A DNA stretch of 64,000 bases, from NCBI RefSeq assembly GCF_947500765.1, contig NZ_CANMTH010000004.1, positions 248,001-312,000 on the forward strand. Direction: 5' to 3'. Positions 55,959 through 64,000 of the stretch are shown one piece after another. Source of the stretch: an uncultured Formosa sp. (GTDB lineage: Bacteria; Bacteroidota; Bacteroidia; Flavobacteriales; Flavobacteriaceae). The notes under the pieces are model-generated. The model had not been told where the DNA came from. It searched no databases and was given only the letters and a program-made list of their open reading frames with translations. Both the position numbers and the translations under genes were made by a program. How positions within the stretch are numbered: the first letter of the stretch is position 1; the number at the start of each line of letters is the position of its first letter.

Positions 55959-56939
55959 TTACATCTCTTTAGAGTAAGATTGCCAAGACCGCATTCTACC
56001 AATATACATTTTTAAATAATTCTCGGTAAGAAAAATATTAGACCAATCGAAACGTTGCGACTGTACACCTAGATAAAAAATCCAAACAGACATTCCGGCT
56101 ACTGGAATTAACTGTAATTCGTCTTCAGATAATTGTAAAACACTTTGATAGCCTGCTAAAAATTTAGCTTTTTTAAGTTCATATATAGATTTATCTACTT
56201 CGATATGAAATAGCTGTTTACAGAAATAAGCAACGTCCAGAATACACCAACCATTGCCACAAAAATCGAAATCAAAAACGGTTATTTCTGTACTATTTTT
56301 TACGCTCATATTATCGTACCAAATATCTAAATGTACAATTCCAGATCTCATCTTTGTCTTGTCTACTGCCGCAAATTGTTTCTTAATTTCTTTAGATTGT
56401 GCTTTAATAAATTCCATTTCAGGAAGGGTATCTTTAAAATAAGCATTTGCATAAGTGAATGGTAAATCTAATAATGTTTTTGAAGTATATTGGATGCGAT
56501 TAAGCGACTCATTCTCTGTTATTTTATGAAATTCGGCCATTAATTTTCCTACAGAAAAACAAGAACCTTCATCCATAAAACGAAGCTTTTCACCTTCTGC
56601 AAACGAAAACAATACCCCAAACCTAAGTCCTTCTGGCGCTTGAATATGTTGAATTAATATTCCTTTTTTATCTGGAATAGGATACGAAATACTAATCGTA
56701 TGTGCTTTAAGCATATTTAACAAACGAAGCTCTTCTTCAATTTGATTTTTTGTCCGCCATTCATGACAGTATACTCGAAATACATACTTTTTATTTTCAT
56801 TAGACACAAAATACGTATGATTCATTCCTGTTCTAAACAAAGTGCATGAACAAGACTCGTAGAAACCATAAATTTCTATCAAAAAAAGACGTAAAGCTGA
56901 AGATGAAAGTGTAGATGTAGTAACAGGAAATACAGACAT
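55959..56939 (-). CDS. APH/ChoK-family phosphotransferase (SrkA-like)
   Basis: 326 residues with the protein-kinase-like fold: NHTYFVSNENKKYVFRVY as nucleotide loop and lysine strand, GIVHLDIWYDNMSV as catalytic loop (HxDxxxxN), and VFDFDFCGNG as metal-binding DFD. The family includes homoserine kinase type II, choline kinase and the stress kinase SrkA, and small-molecule or protein substrates cannot be told apart here. It precedes uspA by 119 bp on the same strand, which agrees with a stress role. Confidence 0.78.
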   Translation of the reverse strand: MSVFPVTTSTLSSSALRLFLIEIYGFYESCSCTLFRTGMNHTYFVSNENKKYVFRVYCHEWRTKNQIEEELRLLNMLKAHTISISYPIPDKKGILIQHIQAPEGLRFGVLFSFAEGEKLRFMDEGSCFSVGKLMAEFHKITENESLNRIQYTSKTLLDLPFTYANAYFKDTLPEMEFIKAQSKEIKKQFAAVDKTKMRSGIVHLDIWYDNMSVKNSTEITVFDFDFCGNGWCILDVAYFCKQLFHIEVDKSIYELKKAKFLAGYQSVLQLSEDELQLIPVAGMSVWIFYLGVQSQRFDWSNIFLTENYLKMYIGRMRSWQSYSKEM

Positions 56940-57009
56940 TAATTAGTGAAGATTTAGTAGTATTTATTAAGAATAAGAAACTACTGATTAAAAAAATAAA
57001 TACGGTATT

Positions 57010-57603
57010 TTACTGAAAATTTTTAAATACTTCAGGATCGATACCTTTACCAAAATTCCGAATTCCACTCATGGCTTGTTTCATGGTAATAGACACGTAT
57101 TTACAATCTGAAGTTAAGAAATAACGCACATCTCCTCCGTCCATTCTCGGTGCATCTGGAATGTAAATTGCCAAAAAATTAGGCTGACTTTTATCGGTTA
57201 TAAAAGCGATACTAAATACGTTATCTTCTTTTAACAAAATAGGCTCCCAAAAGTTTTGCTTTTTATAATCACTTTCTGAAATAAATCTGTATTTCATCAT
57301 CTGGAAAGACGGAAAATGGTAAAAAAGTGTCGCTTCAAACCTATTACTCCACTGTTTTAAAAACCCATTTACAATAAAGTAACCACAAACTAAACTAATA
57401 AGAAATATCATTAAAGAACTAACTAGTAAAACAGCTCCAGGTCCAAGAACAGAAGTTAAATTAAATCTATGTGTTAATGCATGTCCTAATGGCATTAAAA
57501 TGGTTAATGCTTTCCCAAATAAAATCAATAATATAAGAGTAGGAACAACAACAAAAAGGGTTCCTGTAACCACATATCTTAAAATTAATCTATAACTTTT
57601 CAT
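57010..57603 (-). CDS. DUF502 membrane protein
   Basis: 197 residues with two membrane helices (about 8-28 and 52-74) and a soluble beta-rich C-terminal part containing FLAIYIPDAPRMDGGDVRYFLTSDCKYV, the family's late motif (PT-x-x-P-x-SG region, here changed). The family is widespread and its role is unknown. It is 81 bp downstream of the SGNH gene and 71 bp upstream of the phosphotransferase gene on the same strand. Confidence 0.8.
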   Translation of the reverse strand: MKSYRLILRYVVTGTLFVVVPTLILLILFGKALTILMPLGHALTHRFNLTSVLGPGAVLLVSSLMIFLISLVCGYFIVNGFLKQWSNRFEATLFYHFPSFQMMKYRFISESDYKKQNFWEPILLKEDNVFSIAFITDKSQPNFLAIYIPDAPRMDGGDVRYFLTSDCKYVSITMKQAMSGIRNFGKGIDPEVFKNFQ

Positions 57604-57683
57604 GAAAACGGACCTTTTTTTTAAATGATTATAAAGGCTGAAGGTAATAAAACCAAGTCATTTAATTAAGCCAGAATATTATG

Positions 57684-58631
57684 CTAGTTTGTTTTTTCAA
57701 TAATAACTTTCATGGCTTGAGACAGTTTTTCTGCTCCCAGATGAGATAAATGTGTTTTATCCTTCCAATATTTAAGCTGTTTATCATCCTTAAAAAAGTC
57801 GACTAAATCATAATAAACCAAACCTTTATCCTCCAATAATGCTTTAAATTTAGCATTAACAATGGTACAAGGATATTCGTATTTAGGAGAAGTAAATAAA
57901 ATAAGCTTCTTGTTATTAGCATCGCAAAACGATTTGATATCAGACAATGCCTTTGTATAAATATCGTTCATTGTGTAATTTGTACCGCAAAAAGCTTCTA
58001 CATCTATAACATCTCCACGGTCTATAATATTCTTAAAAATTTCACGCTGCATACTAGTTACCATAATAGGTTCGTAACCTAGCTGTTTAGCATAATCGTC
58101 TTTGGGTTCCAAATAATTTTTTAAAATCCCTAAAACCTTTCCATTATAACTTAAACTCCAGAAAAACTTTTGTAAACTATTATTTTTGCTCAACTTATCT
58201 ATCTCTCTTTTTATATCCTTATCTCTGTTATATTTAGACACCAGAGCTGCAATATCTCCGCCATCATACTTTGGATTAAAGGCGTAATTAGGATCAATGT
58301 GTAACAAAACAGTTTGCGATTTATGTTCTGGTAAAAGTTGTATTAAAACAGAAGAATATGCAATTTTAGCTCCGTCCATACCAATATTAAAACTGTTTTT
58401 AGAAACTACACGAGGATCTATATTATGATTTGCTCTAGAGCTACCGTAAACAATAAAATCTACACTGTCTTTAACTTTTAAATATTGATTTAATTTACCA
58501 ATACTCTGACCAGAATACACCTTATCACTAATTTTATTTAAAACCAGAAAAACAGCTTTATCTACCACAAAAGATATCACTAACACAAAAAGTGCAATCT
58601 TAACCAGATATTTTAAATTCTCTTTATTCAT
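57684..58631 (-). CDS. SGNH-type O-acyltransferase partner protein
   Basis: 315 residues. One N-terminal membrane helix (about 11-30) and an SGNH-like domain outside: block I serine in IVYGSSRANHN, and the D-x-x-H pair in DKTHLSHLGAEKLS (D291, H294). Such proteins take an acyl group from an MBOAT protein and pass it to a polysaccharide, as AlgJ/AlgX or DltD do. The start is 3 bp after the MBOAT stop, so the two are translationally coupled. Confidence 0.78.
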   Translation of the reverse strand: MNKENLKYLVKIALFVLVISFVVDKAVFLVLNKISDKVYSGQSIGKLNQYLKVKDSVDFIVYGSSRANHNIDPRVVSKNSFNIGMDGAKIAYSSVLIQLLPEHKSQTVLLHIDPNYAFNPKYDGGDIAALVSKYNRDKDIKREIDKLSKNNSLQKFFWSLSYNGKVLGILKNYLEPKDDYAKQLGYEPIMVTSMQREIFKNIIDRGDVIDVEAFCGTNYTMNDIYTKALSDIKSFCDANNKKLILFTSPKYEYPCTIVNAKFKALLEDKGLVYYDLVDFFKDDKQLKYWKDKTHLSHLGAEKLSQAMKVIIEKTN

Positions 58632-58634
58632 ATT

Positions 58635-60053
58635 TTAAAATTGAAAATAAATAAAATTATTAGACGATGAATAAAATAGATTAATAAGTGTGATTATAAC
58701 CGCAGCAATAACTGCAATTTTAACACCACTAAACTTAGACCCAAGTTCCTCTAAATCTATCTTCTTATTAAACAAATACAAATCAAAAATAATCCCTATT
58801 GCTAGAACAAATATAGAAGAAGCCATAACATTTAGATCGCCTATATATGGCACACCTAAATTAAACTGAAATATTTTTGTAATCGCTAAACTAGCCGAAT
58901 GCAAATCTTGTGCTCTAAAGAAAACCCAAGACAATAATACAACACAGAAAGTTATAGGATAGCCCAAAAATCCAACTCTTTTAAATTTATTTAAAATTCC
59001 CGTTGCTTTTAAATACTTTTCTATACTTAACACAGTACCGTGAATACCACCCCAAATTATAAAATTCCAGGAACTACCATGCCACAACCCTCCAAGCAAC
59101 ATGGTTAGCATTAGGTTACGATAGGTAATTTTAATACCTTTTCTATTCCCACCTAGCGATATGTATAGATAATCCCTTAACCAATACGATAAAGACATAT
59201 GCCATTTTCGCCAAAACTCTGTAAGTGATTTTGAGAAATAAGGGATATTGAAATTCTGATGAAATTTAAACCCTAGTAATTTAGCTGTTCCTATAGCAAT
59301 ATCTGAATATCCAGAAAAATCATAATAAATTTGAAAAGCATATAAAAATGTAGCAATTATTATAGTTGTAGAATTATAAAGGCTAACATCTCCGTAAACC
59401 AGATCTACATAAGCCCCAATAGTATCTGCTATAACTATTTTACGAAATAACCCAACCAGTATTTGAATAACACCTTCATTAAACCATGTTTTTTTAAAGA
59501 CTCTTGGTTTTTCTATTTGTGGTAATAAATTAGAAGCTCTTTCTATAGGGCCAGCAACTAATTGAGGGAAAAATGCGATATAGGTAAAGAAAGAAATCAA
59601 GTCTTTAGTAGGCTCAAATTCTTTTCTATAAATATCGATGGTGTAACTTAAGGTCTGAAATGTATAAAAACTAATTCCTACAGGAAGTATAATATTTAGC
59701 GTGAGATCGTTTGGTTGCCAACCAAGAATATGCATTAAATCGGTAAAAGATTCTGCAAAAAAATTATAATATTTAAATACAGAAAGCATCCCCAAGTTCG
59801 CGATTAAACTTACCATGAGCCACCTTTTTCGTAATTGATGTGTCTGCGCCTTAAAAATCTGTAAACCAGCTGTAAAATCTATAAAAGAACTTACAATAAT
59901 TAAAGACAAAAACCTCCAATCCCACCACGCATAGAACACATAGCTACAAATTAGCAATAATACATTTTGCTTTTTCAAATTGTTATTCAGTAACCAATAG
60001 GCGACAAAAACAAGAGGAAAAAAAATCAAAAAATCGAAAGAATTAAATAGCAT
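58635..60053 (-). CDS. MBOAT-family O-acyltransferase (AlgI-like)
   Basis: 472 residues with about eleven membrane helices. AlgI-type landmarks: YAWWDWRFLSLI, GISFYTFQTLSYTIDIYR, FFPQLVAGPIERA, YYDFSGYSDIAIG, FWRKWHMSLSYWLRDYLYISLGGNR, and the catalytic histidine H325 in GGLWHGSSWNFIIWGG. It moves an acyl group, usually acetyl, across the inner membrane. It pairs with the SGNH protein encoded 3 bp downstream. No glycan-synthesis genes are near, so the acceptor is unknown. Confidence 0.93.
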   Translation of the reverse strand: MLFNSFDFLIFFPLVFVAYWLLNNNLKKQNVLLLICSYVFYAWWDWRFLSLIIVSSFIDFTAGLQIFKAQTHQLRKRWLMVSLIANLGMLSVFKYYNFFAESFTDLMHILGWQPNDLTLNIILPVGISFYTFQTLSYTIDIYRKEFEPTKDLISFFTYIAFFPQLVAGPIERASNLLPQIEKPRVFKKTWFNEGVIQILVGLFRKIVIADTIGAYVDLVYGDVSLYNSTTIIIATFLYAFQIYYDFSGYSDIAIGTAKLLGFKFHQNFNIPYFSKSLTEFWRKWHMSLSYWLRDYLYISLGGNRKGIKITYRNLMLTMLLGGLWHGSSWNFIIWGGIHGTVLSIEKYLKATGILNKFKRVGFLGYPITFCVVLLSWVFFRAQDLHSASLAITKIFQFNLGVPYIGDLNVMASSIFVLAIGIIFDLYLFNKKIDLEELGSKFSGVKIAVIAAVIITLINLFYSSSNNFIYFQF

Positions 60054-60683
60054 TTAAATTAAAATTATGTTCAAATAGTGTTATACTATGTTCATTTAAA
60101 AAAATTGTAATATTAAAATTCTAAAAGCAAAGCTTCCGTAATAACCATTTGTTTAATGATTAAATGTAGTCGTTCAGCTTTTAATATCTTTATTTGGGGA
60201 GAGGATTAATCTTAACACATCATCAGAAATAGTTTTTGGCAACAACTATTTTCAATATACTTTTTTGTCAATTACACTTTTATGTGAAAATTGTTTTTAT
60301 CAATATAAATTTCGTAAACTAAATTATGAAAAAGAAAATAAACCACAAATGCACTACAAAAAATTAAATTTATAAAATTATAGAACAATATTAACGTCAC
60401 AGGAATTAGAGCGAAATATAGATCGTTTTTTTTCATTTGAGCGAGTTTAAATTTCAGTGATTAAAAAACTCGAAAATTAAGAAATACGAATCTTATTTCC
60501 TAAATAAAATTAAAGGATTAGCAAAATTACCCGCTTCAAAACCGCCACACAATACTACTGAATAACAATACATTACACAACTCAGGACGTTTACCTAAGA
60601 AATCTATCCGATTAACGTTTAAATTCCCTTTACAATAGAAAACATAGTATTTTAAATAGAATTAATTTAAACTAAAAAACATT
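60054..60683. other. 630-bp divergent intergenic region (MBOAT / SYLF)
   Basis: AT-rich region that must hold two promoters. I saw no coding frame of any length with protein-like texture, and no strong hairpin. Confidence 0.4.
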
Positions 60684-61220
60684 ATGAAGATCTTAAAAAA
60701 TTTATTTGTCTTGTTGGTTATATGCAGTATGTCTGTTGCGGTAAATGCACAAAGTAAAAAAGACATGAAGGTAATTGAAGAATCTGATGCTGCTGTAAAA
60801 ACACTTTTAGATGTTAATCCTGAGTTAAAAGATTTTTTCGACAAATCTGCTGGTTGTGTAATATTTCCTAATGTAGGTAAAGGTGGGTTTATTATTGGTG
60901 GTGCTTCCGGGAATGGAGTATTATATCAATACGGACAAAAAAAAGGCATGGCCGGTTTAAAAGAAGTTAGTATTGGTTTACAAGCTGGAGGGCAAGCTTT
61001 AATTGAAGTTATATTTTTTGAAAAACTAGAAGATGTTGAAAAATTTAAAGAAGGAAAATTCGAATTCGATGCAGGTGTTTCTGCTGTCGCTTTAAAATCG
61101 GGAGAAAGCTTAGATGCAAAATACAAAGACGGTGTTGCGGTGTTTACACATTCTAAAGCCGGATTAATGGCTGAAGCATCTGTTGGAGGTCAAAAATTCA
61201 GTTATAAGGCATTCGAATAA
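60684..61220 (+). CDS. SYLF/Ysc84-domain secreted protein
   Basis: 178 residues with signal peptide (1-22, NAQ). The SYLF domain is clear: DKSAGCVIFPNVGKGGFIIGGASGNGVLY, VSIGLQAGGQALIEVIFF, and GLMAEASVGGQKFSYKAF at the end. These domains bind lipids (phosphoinositides in eukaryotes); in bacteria the protein is periplasmic with unknown role. It opens a group of small envelope or stress-type genes and ends at a perfect hairpin terminator. Confidence 0.88.
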   Translation: MKILKNLFVLLVICSMSVAVNAQSKKDMKVIEESDAAVKTLLDVNPELKDFFDKSAGCVIFPNVGKGGFIIGGASGNGVLYQYGQKKGMAGLKEVSIGLQAGGQALIEVIFFEKLEDVEKFKEGKFEFDAGVSAVALKSGESLDAKYKDGVAVFTHSKAGLMAEASVGGQKFSYKAFE

Positions 61221-61239
61221 TTAAAACAGATACTCAAAC

Positions 61240-61280
61240 ATAAAAAGGGTTCAATATTTTAAATATTGAACCCTTTTTAT
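61240..61280. terminator. Strong bidirectional terminator (SYLF / AraC genes)
   Basis: Perfect 17-bp arms, AAAAAGGGTTCAATATT and its complement, between convergent genes ending at 61220 and 61305, with T-runs on both strands. Confidence 0.9.
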
Positions 61281-61304
61281 ATTAAATTATTTCAAAAAAT
61301 AAAG

Positions 61305-61859
61305 TTAAATACGTTCTCTACGTTTAATTATAATTTTCTGAAAACTAGATGGTGTTAATCCTGTTATTTTTTTAAACTGTCCAGACAAATGTGCGACACT
61401 GCTGTATTGCAACCGGTGTGCTATTTCTGTTAATGTTAAATTTTTATTACTAGACATGAGTTCTTTTGCATAATCTATCTTTTTTAAAATGACGAAATTC
61501 TCGATTGAAGAATAAGTTACTTCAGAAAAGACTGCCGACAAGTAACTGTAGGAGTAATTCAATTTCTCTGAAAGCATAGTAGACGTATTATACGCTTTAT
61601 CTTCATCGTAATTATAAATCATTTCAGAAACAAGATCTTTAATACGCTGTACCAATACATCTTTTTCGTCTTGAATAATTTCTATTCCATAAAATTCTAA
61701 CCCTGAAATTAGAGCTTCTTTTTTATCTTGTTTTAAACTTGAAGCCAATTCAATTTCTCCAATTCCGTTTAATGTAAATGGAATTTGCAAAGCATTAAGT
61801 TGTGCTTCTAACACACGTTTACAAACTACTTGGTAATCGAATTTAACGAATAATTTCAT
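61305..61859 (-). CDS. AraC-family regulator, short sensor domain
   Basis: 184 residues. The C-terminal AraC HTH pair covers about 85-180 (LSEKLNYSYSYLSAVFSEV, LTLTEIAHRLQYSSVAHLSGQFKKITGLTPSSFQKI). The N-terminal 70 residues (CKRVLEAQLNALQIPF, EIELASSLKQDKKEALISGLEFYGIEII) are a small helical domain seen in Bacteroidota AraC proteins and are too short for a cupin sensor. It may control the nearby small stress genes; no site is visible. Confidence 0.85.
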   Translation of the reverse strand: MKLFVKFDYQVVCKRVLEAQLNALQIPFTLNGIGEIELASSLKQDKKEALISGLEFYGIEIIQDEKDVLVQRIKDLVSEMIYNYDEDKAYNTSTMLSEKLNYSYSYLSAVFSEVTYSSIENFVILKKIDYAKELMSSNKNLTLTEIAHRLQYSSVAHLSGQFKKITGLTPSSFQKIIIKRRERI

Positions 61860-61981
61860 ATTTCTTCTTTAATAATAACCTCGGCAAAATACAAATATCT
61901 TTGTCATGTTATGTATTTAATATTTGTATTTCATACCACATTAAATAAAAAAAAGAATACGATGTGCAACTCACTTTTCAA

Positions 61982-62329
61982 TTAATCACTTGATAAAATA
62001 TTCGACTTCTCTGAATAATTTTCTTCTGGTATAGCTTTAAAAAATTCAGCTTCTTCTAAATTTGCCGAAGGTCCGAAGCCTGTTAAAAAGGTTCCTTTAG
62101 AATCCATTGGAGTTTCTATCACATACAAAATAGACATGTCTGAAGGATTACTCATTCCCTCGTAACGATGTTCTGCAACAACTTTCACCTCATCTGTGCT
62201 AAAGGTTTCTTTGGTATCTAAATCGACTAAAACATCTCCATTAACACGGTAATTTGAAGTATAACCTTTCTTTTGGTACTTCGTTATAAAATCCGTTTCA
62301 TGCTTAGCGAATTCGTCTGAAATAATCAT
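61982..62329 (-). CDS. Small conserved protein of the family often labelled phosphoribosylpyrophosphate synthetase
   Basis: 115 residues, no signal. The sequence has the pattern of a common Bacteroidota small-protein family: KKGYTSNYRVNGDVLVDL, VVAEHRYEGMSNPSDMSILYVIET, GTFLTGFGPSANLE. The common label phosphoribosylpyrophosphate synthetase is not backed by any PRPP synthetase motif here and should not be followed. Genes of this family often stand with AraC regulators and small stress proteins, as here. Function unknown. Confidence 0.7.
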   Translation of the reverse strand: MIISDEFAKHETDFITKYQKKGYTSNYRVNGDVLVDLDTKETFSTDEVKVVAEHRYEGMSNPSDMSILYVIETPMDSKGTFLTGFGPSANLEEAEFFKAIPEENYSEKSNILSSD

Positions 62330-62352
62330 AATGTTTTGTTTTTAAGATTAAT

Positions 62353-62389
62353 AAAAAAAGGGCATATTCCTGAGAACACGCCCTTTTTA
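62353..62389 (-). terminator. Intrinsic terminator after the small lipoprotein gene
   Basis: Arms AAAAAGGGC and GCCCTTTTT around a 17-nt loop, with T-run on the minus strand, 37 bp after the stop at 62426. Confidence 0.75.
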
Positions 62390-62425
62390 ATGATAAATAG
62401 AAAGTAAATATTTTGTCTTTCTTTT

Positions 62426-62599
62426 TTAATCTACGGCGTCTTCAACGTCGTCGGCAGCATCTTCAATACCGTCTCCAACATCATCGGCGACATCCTTGAT
62501 TTTATCTCCTGTAGTTTTTTGGTCTCTACAACTTGTAAATGTTGATAAAGACGCTGTCATTGCTATAGCAATTAAAAATATATAAGCTGATTTTTTCAT
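62426..62599 (-). CDS. Small acidic lipoprotein (57 aa)
   Basis: ATG at 62599 opens 57 codons to TAA at 62426-62428. The signal ends in FTSC (cysteine at 24). The mature 33 residues are very acidic with a helical repeat, DKIKDVADDVGDGIEDAADDVEDAVD, resembling small entericidin- or YtxH-like helical lipoproteins. It lies 25 bp downstream of the DUF1328 gene and ends at a good terminator, so both form a small envelope operon. Confidence 0.65.
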   Translation of the reverse strand: MKKSAYIFLIAIAMTASLSTFTSCRDQKTTGDKIKDVADDVGDGIEDAADDVEDAVD

Positions 62600-62624
62600 T
62601 GTTGTGGTTTTAAATGGTTATTGA

Positions 62625-62789
62625 TTACTTAATTGTATTTCGCCCTGTAAAGAGTGAAATAACAAATAGCACTAAAAATATAAAGAATAATATTTTTGCA
62701 ATTCCTGCAGCTCCTGCTGCTATTCCACCGAATCCAAAAATTGCGGCGACTATTGCTAAAATTACGAATGTTACTGTCCAACGTAGCAT
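62625..62789 (-). CDS. DUF1328 small membrane protein (YtjA-like)
   Basis: ATG at 62789 opens 54 codons to TAA at 62625-62627. The sequence [21 protein letters not shown] followed by [24 protein letters not shown] is the DUF1328/YtjA pattern: two short helices with the FGFGGIA turn. The family is found in stress-related envelope operons in many bacteria; the role is unknown. The open frame on the opposite strand here is a shadow. Confidence 0.85.
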   Translation of the reverse strand: MLRWTVTFVILAIVAAIFGFGGIAAGAAGIAKILFFIFLVLFVISLFTGRNTIK

Positions 62790-62994
62790 AATATATGGTT
62801 TTAAATGGTTAATATTAATTTGAAATAATTGTTATATCATTTCCTTACTGTAAAGATATTACAGAAGTAAAAGACCACTTAACTGTATCAATTCTAAACT
62901 TAACGCAAATAAAGCAACCCGCATATTTACAAGCATTTACAGGACTTACCACGCTTTTAATATCTAAACAACGATTTAAAACAACTATTATAAA

Positions 62995-63034
62995 TAAAAA
63001 AAATCTGAGCAAGAATTAAACACATGCTCAGACT
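62995..63034 (-). terminator. Intrinsic terminator after the AI-2E family permease gene
   Basis: Arms TCTGAGCA and TGCTCAGA with a T-run on the minus strand, 30 bp after the stop codon. Confidence 0.75.
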
Positions 63035-63063
63035 TTAATACATTATTTTTTATTTAAATTTAA

Positions 63064-64000
63064 TTACAAACGCATACCGTCTGTATTAGGATTTTCCTGT
63101 CCATACTTTTCTTTATAAATACGTAAGACAAGTAAAAATAAACTAATTAATAAGGGGCCAAAAACGAGTCCGATAAATCCAAATAGAGGTACACCAACCA
63201 ACACTCCAAAAAGGGTAATTAACGGATGCACATCATCTAAACGTTTCAAAATAAATAGACGAAGTAAATTATCGGTAGAGCTAATTACAACTAATCCATA
63301 TATTAAAATCCCCCAAGCTTGAGTATCGTTACCATTTATAAGAGACAGTACAAATACAGGTAAGGTTCCTATTAAAGTTCCCACAAACGGAATCATTGAA
63401 CCTACAAAAACAATCAATGACCAGAAAAAAGGATCTTGAATATTAAAAATAAGAAAACCTATTAAAGCTACAATTCCTTGTGCAAAGGCAACCAAAGGAA
63501 TACCAATTGCATTCGATTTTACCATAGCCAAACTATCACGACCAATAACACGTAAATTATCGTTACCTATAGGAATATAATCCAACATGGCTTTCTGTAA
63601 TGCCTTCCGATTACTAAGCATAAAATATAACATAACATACATTATAGCTATACCTATAATCATATTAAATGTACTTCCAAGAAAATCTGGAACATTATCT
63701 GAAAGCCAACTAGAAATAGATGTAGCATCTATTTTTGAAGTAAATTGATAACCTAATTCATGCTCCCAAGTAAATACCTGATCTTTTATTGTTTTTATAA
63801 AATCTTCAGATTTAGATACAGCTTTCTCTACGCGGCTTCCCAATAAGAGAAGTGTTACTGTTATAGGAATAAGAATCCCTATAAAAGACAGAAACAATAA
63901 TAATGCTGCTGCTAAGGATGGTTTCCATCCTTTTTTCAACAAAAACTTCATAGGTCTTTGTAAAAGAACAAAGAACGTAATTGCCCCTAGAATACCCGAT
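63064..64000 (-). CDS. AI-2E family (PerM-like) permease, 5' end outside the window
   Basis: An ATG occurs at 63951, but the same frame stays open to the right edge and the upstream codons read SGILGAITFFVLLQRP, a good first helix of this family, so the true start lies beyond 64000. At least 312 residues are present. Landmarks: helix pairs in GWKPSLAAALLLFLSFIGILIP, the LGSTFNMIIGIAIMYVMLYFML region, VGSMIPFVGTLIGTLPVF, and GVLVGVPLFGFIGLVFGPLLISLF. Despite the family name, the transported substance is uncertain (autoinducer-2 or ions). It ends at a good terminator. Confidence 0.87.
   Translation of the reverse strand, partial: SGILGAITFFVLLQRPMKFLLKKGWKPSLAAALLLFLSFIGILIPITVTLLLLGSRVEKAVSKSEDFIKTIKDQVFTWEHELGYQFTSKIDATSISSWLSDNVPDFLGSTFNMIIGIAIMYVMLYFMLSNRKALQKAMLDYIPIGNDNLRVIGRDSLAMVKSNAIGIPLVAFAQGIVALIGFLIFNIQDPFFWSLIVFVGSMIPFVGTLIGTLPVFVLSLINGNDTQAWGILIYGLVVISSTDNLLRLFILKRLDDVHPLITLFGVLVGVPLFGFIGLVFGPLLISLFLLVLRIYKEKYGQENPNTDGMRL

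Noticed and set aside
61982..62329. Label phosphoribosylpyrophosphate synthetase for the 115-residue protein
   Set aside because: No PRPP-binding or ATP-binding motif is present and the length is a third of a real synthetase.
62614..62823. 69-codon plus-strand frame over the DUF1328 region
   Set aside because: The minus strand encodes a clear DUF1328 protein (62625-62789); the plus frame is its shadow.

Overview
The window looks like chromosomal DNA of a marine, polysaccharide-degrading member of the Flavobacteriaceae (Bacteroidota). Support: strongly AT-rich sequence (about one third G+C by eye), two susC/susD pairs, lipoproteins with export boxes, a type IX secretion tail on one lyase, TAnnTTTG-type promoter elements, and enzymes for alginate, a brown-algal polysaccharide. 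Genus cannot be fixed from the sequence alone. I saw no rRNA, tRNA, CRISPR array, transposase or phage gene.

Layout. 1-1300: window-edge fragment, a small hypothetical gene and a GNAT acetyltransferase gene broken by one in-frame stop. 1390-19308: a polysaccharide utilisation locus (PUL 1) on the minus strand: membrane-spanning propeller/LuxR regulator, SusC, SusD, GH144-like enzyme, secreted esterase, GH3, GH43-like lipoprotein, sugar MFS porter and a DUF5060 glycosidase. The GH144+GH3 pair points to a beta-glucan, possibly beta-1,2-linked; this is inference. A divergent hybrid histidine kinase follows (19746-21971). 22052-24619: multidomain PL6 alginate lyase with a T9SS tail. 25112-36685: mostly housekeeping and small genes (sterol-desaturase family, HPF-like factor, TetR plus ABC1/UbiB kinase, M23 peptidase, DUF1304) and one heparinase II/III-fold lyase. 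37474-51259: an alginate PUL (PUL 2), all on the minus strand. 51598-64000: Kelch protein, cytochrome c, LacI regulator, UspA, a phosphotransferase, a DUF502 protein, an MBOAT/SGNH O-acyltransferase pair, a SYLF protein, an AraC regulator, small envelope proteins and an AI-2E family permease cut by the right edge.

How PUL 2 should work: SusC/SusD and a PKD lipoprotein bind and import alginate oligomers made by the PL7 and PL6 lyases; PL17 releases unsaturated monouronate; a KdgF-like cupin speeds its conversion to DEH; the MFS porter may move monouronates; the SDR reduces DEH to KDG. KDG kinase and aldolase are not in the window. A FadR-type GntR regulator sits inside the locus.

The most interesting signal is a 10-bp palindrome, TGGTTTACCA, found before the regulator gene, before susC (three boxes, two of them degenerate) and before the PL17 operon (two exact boxes). 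In the tandem sites the boxes repeat every 13 bp and the proximal box overlaps a TAnnTTTG promoter element by the same 2 bp. This is a coherent, testable operator for the alginate regulon. The PL17 operon is led by an unrecognised 121-residue secreted protein.
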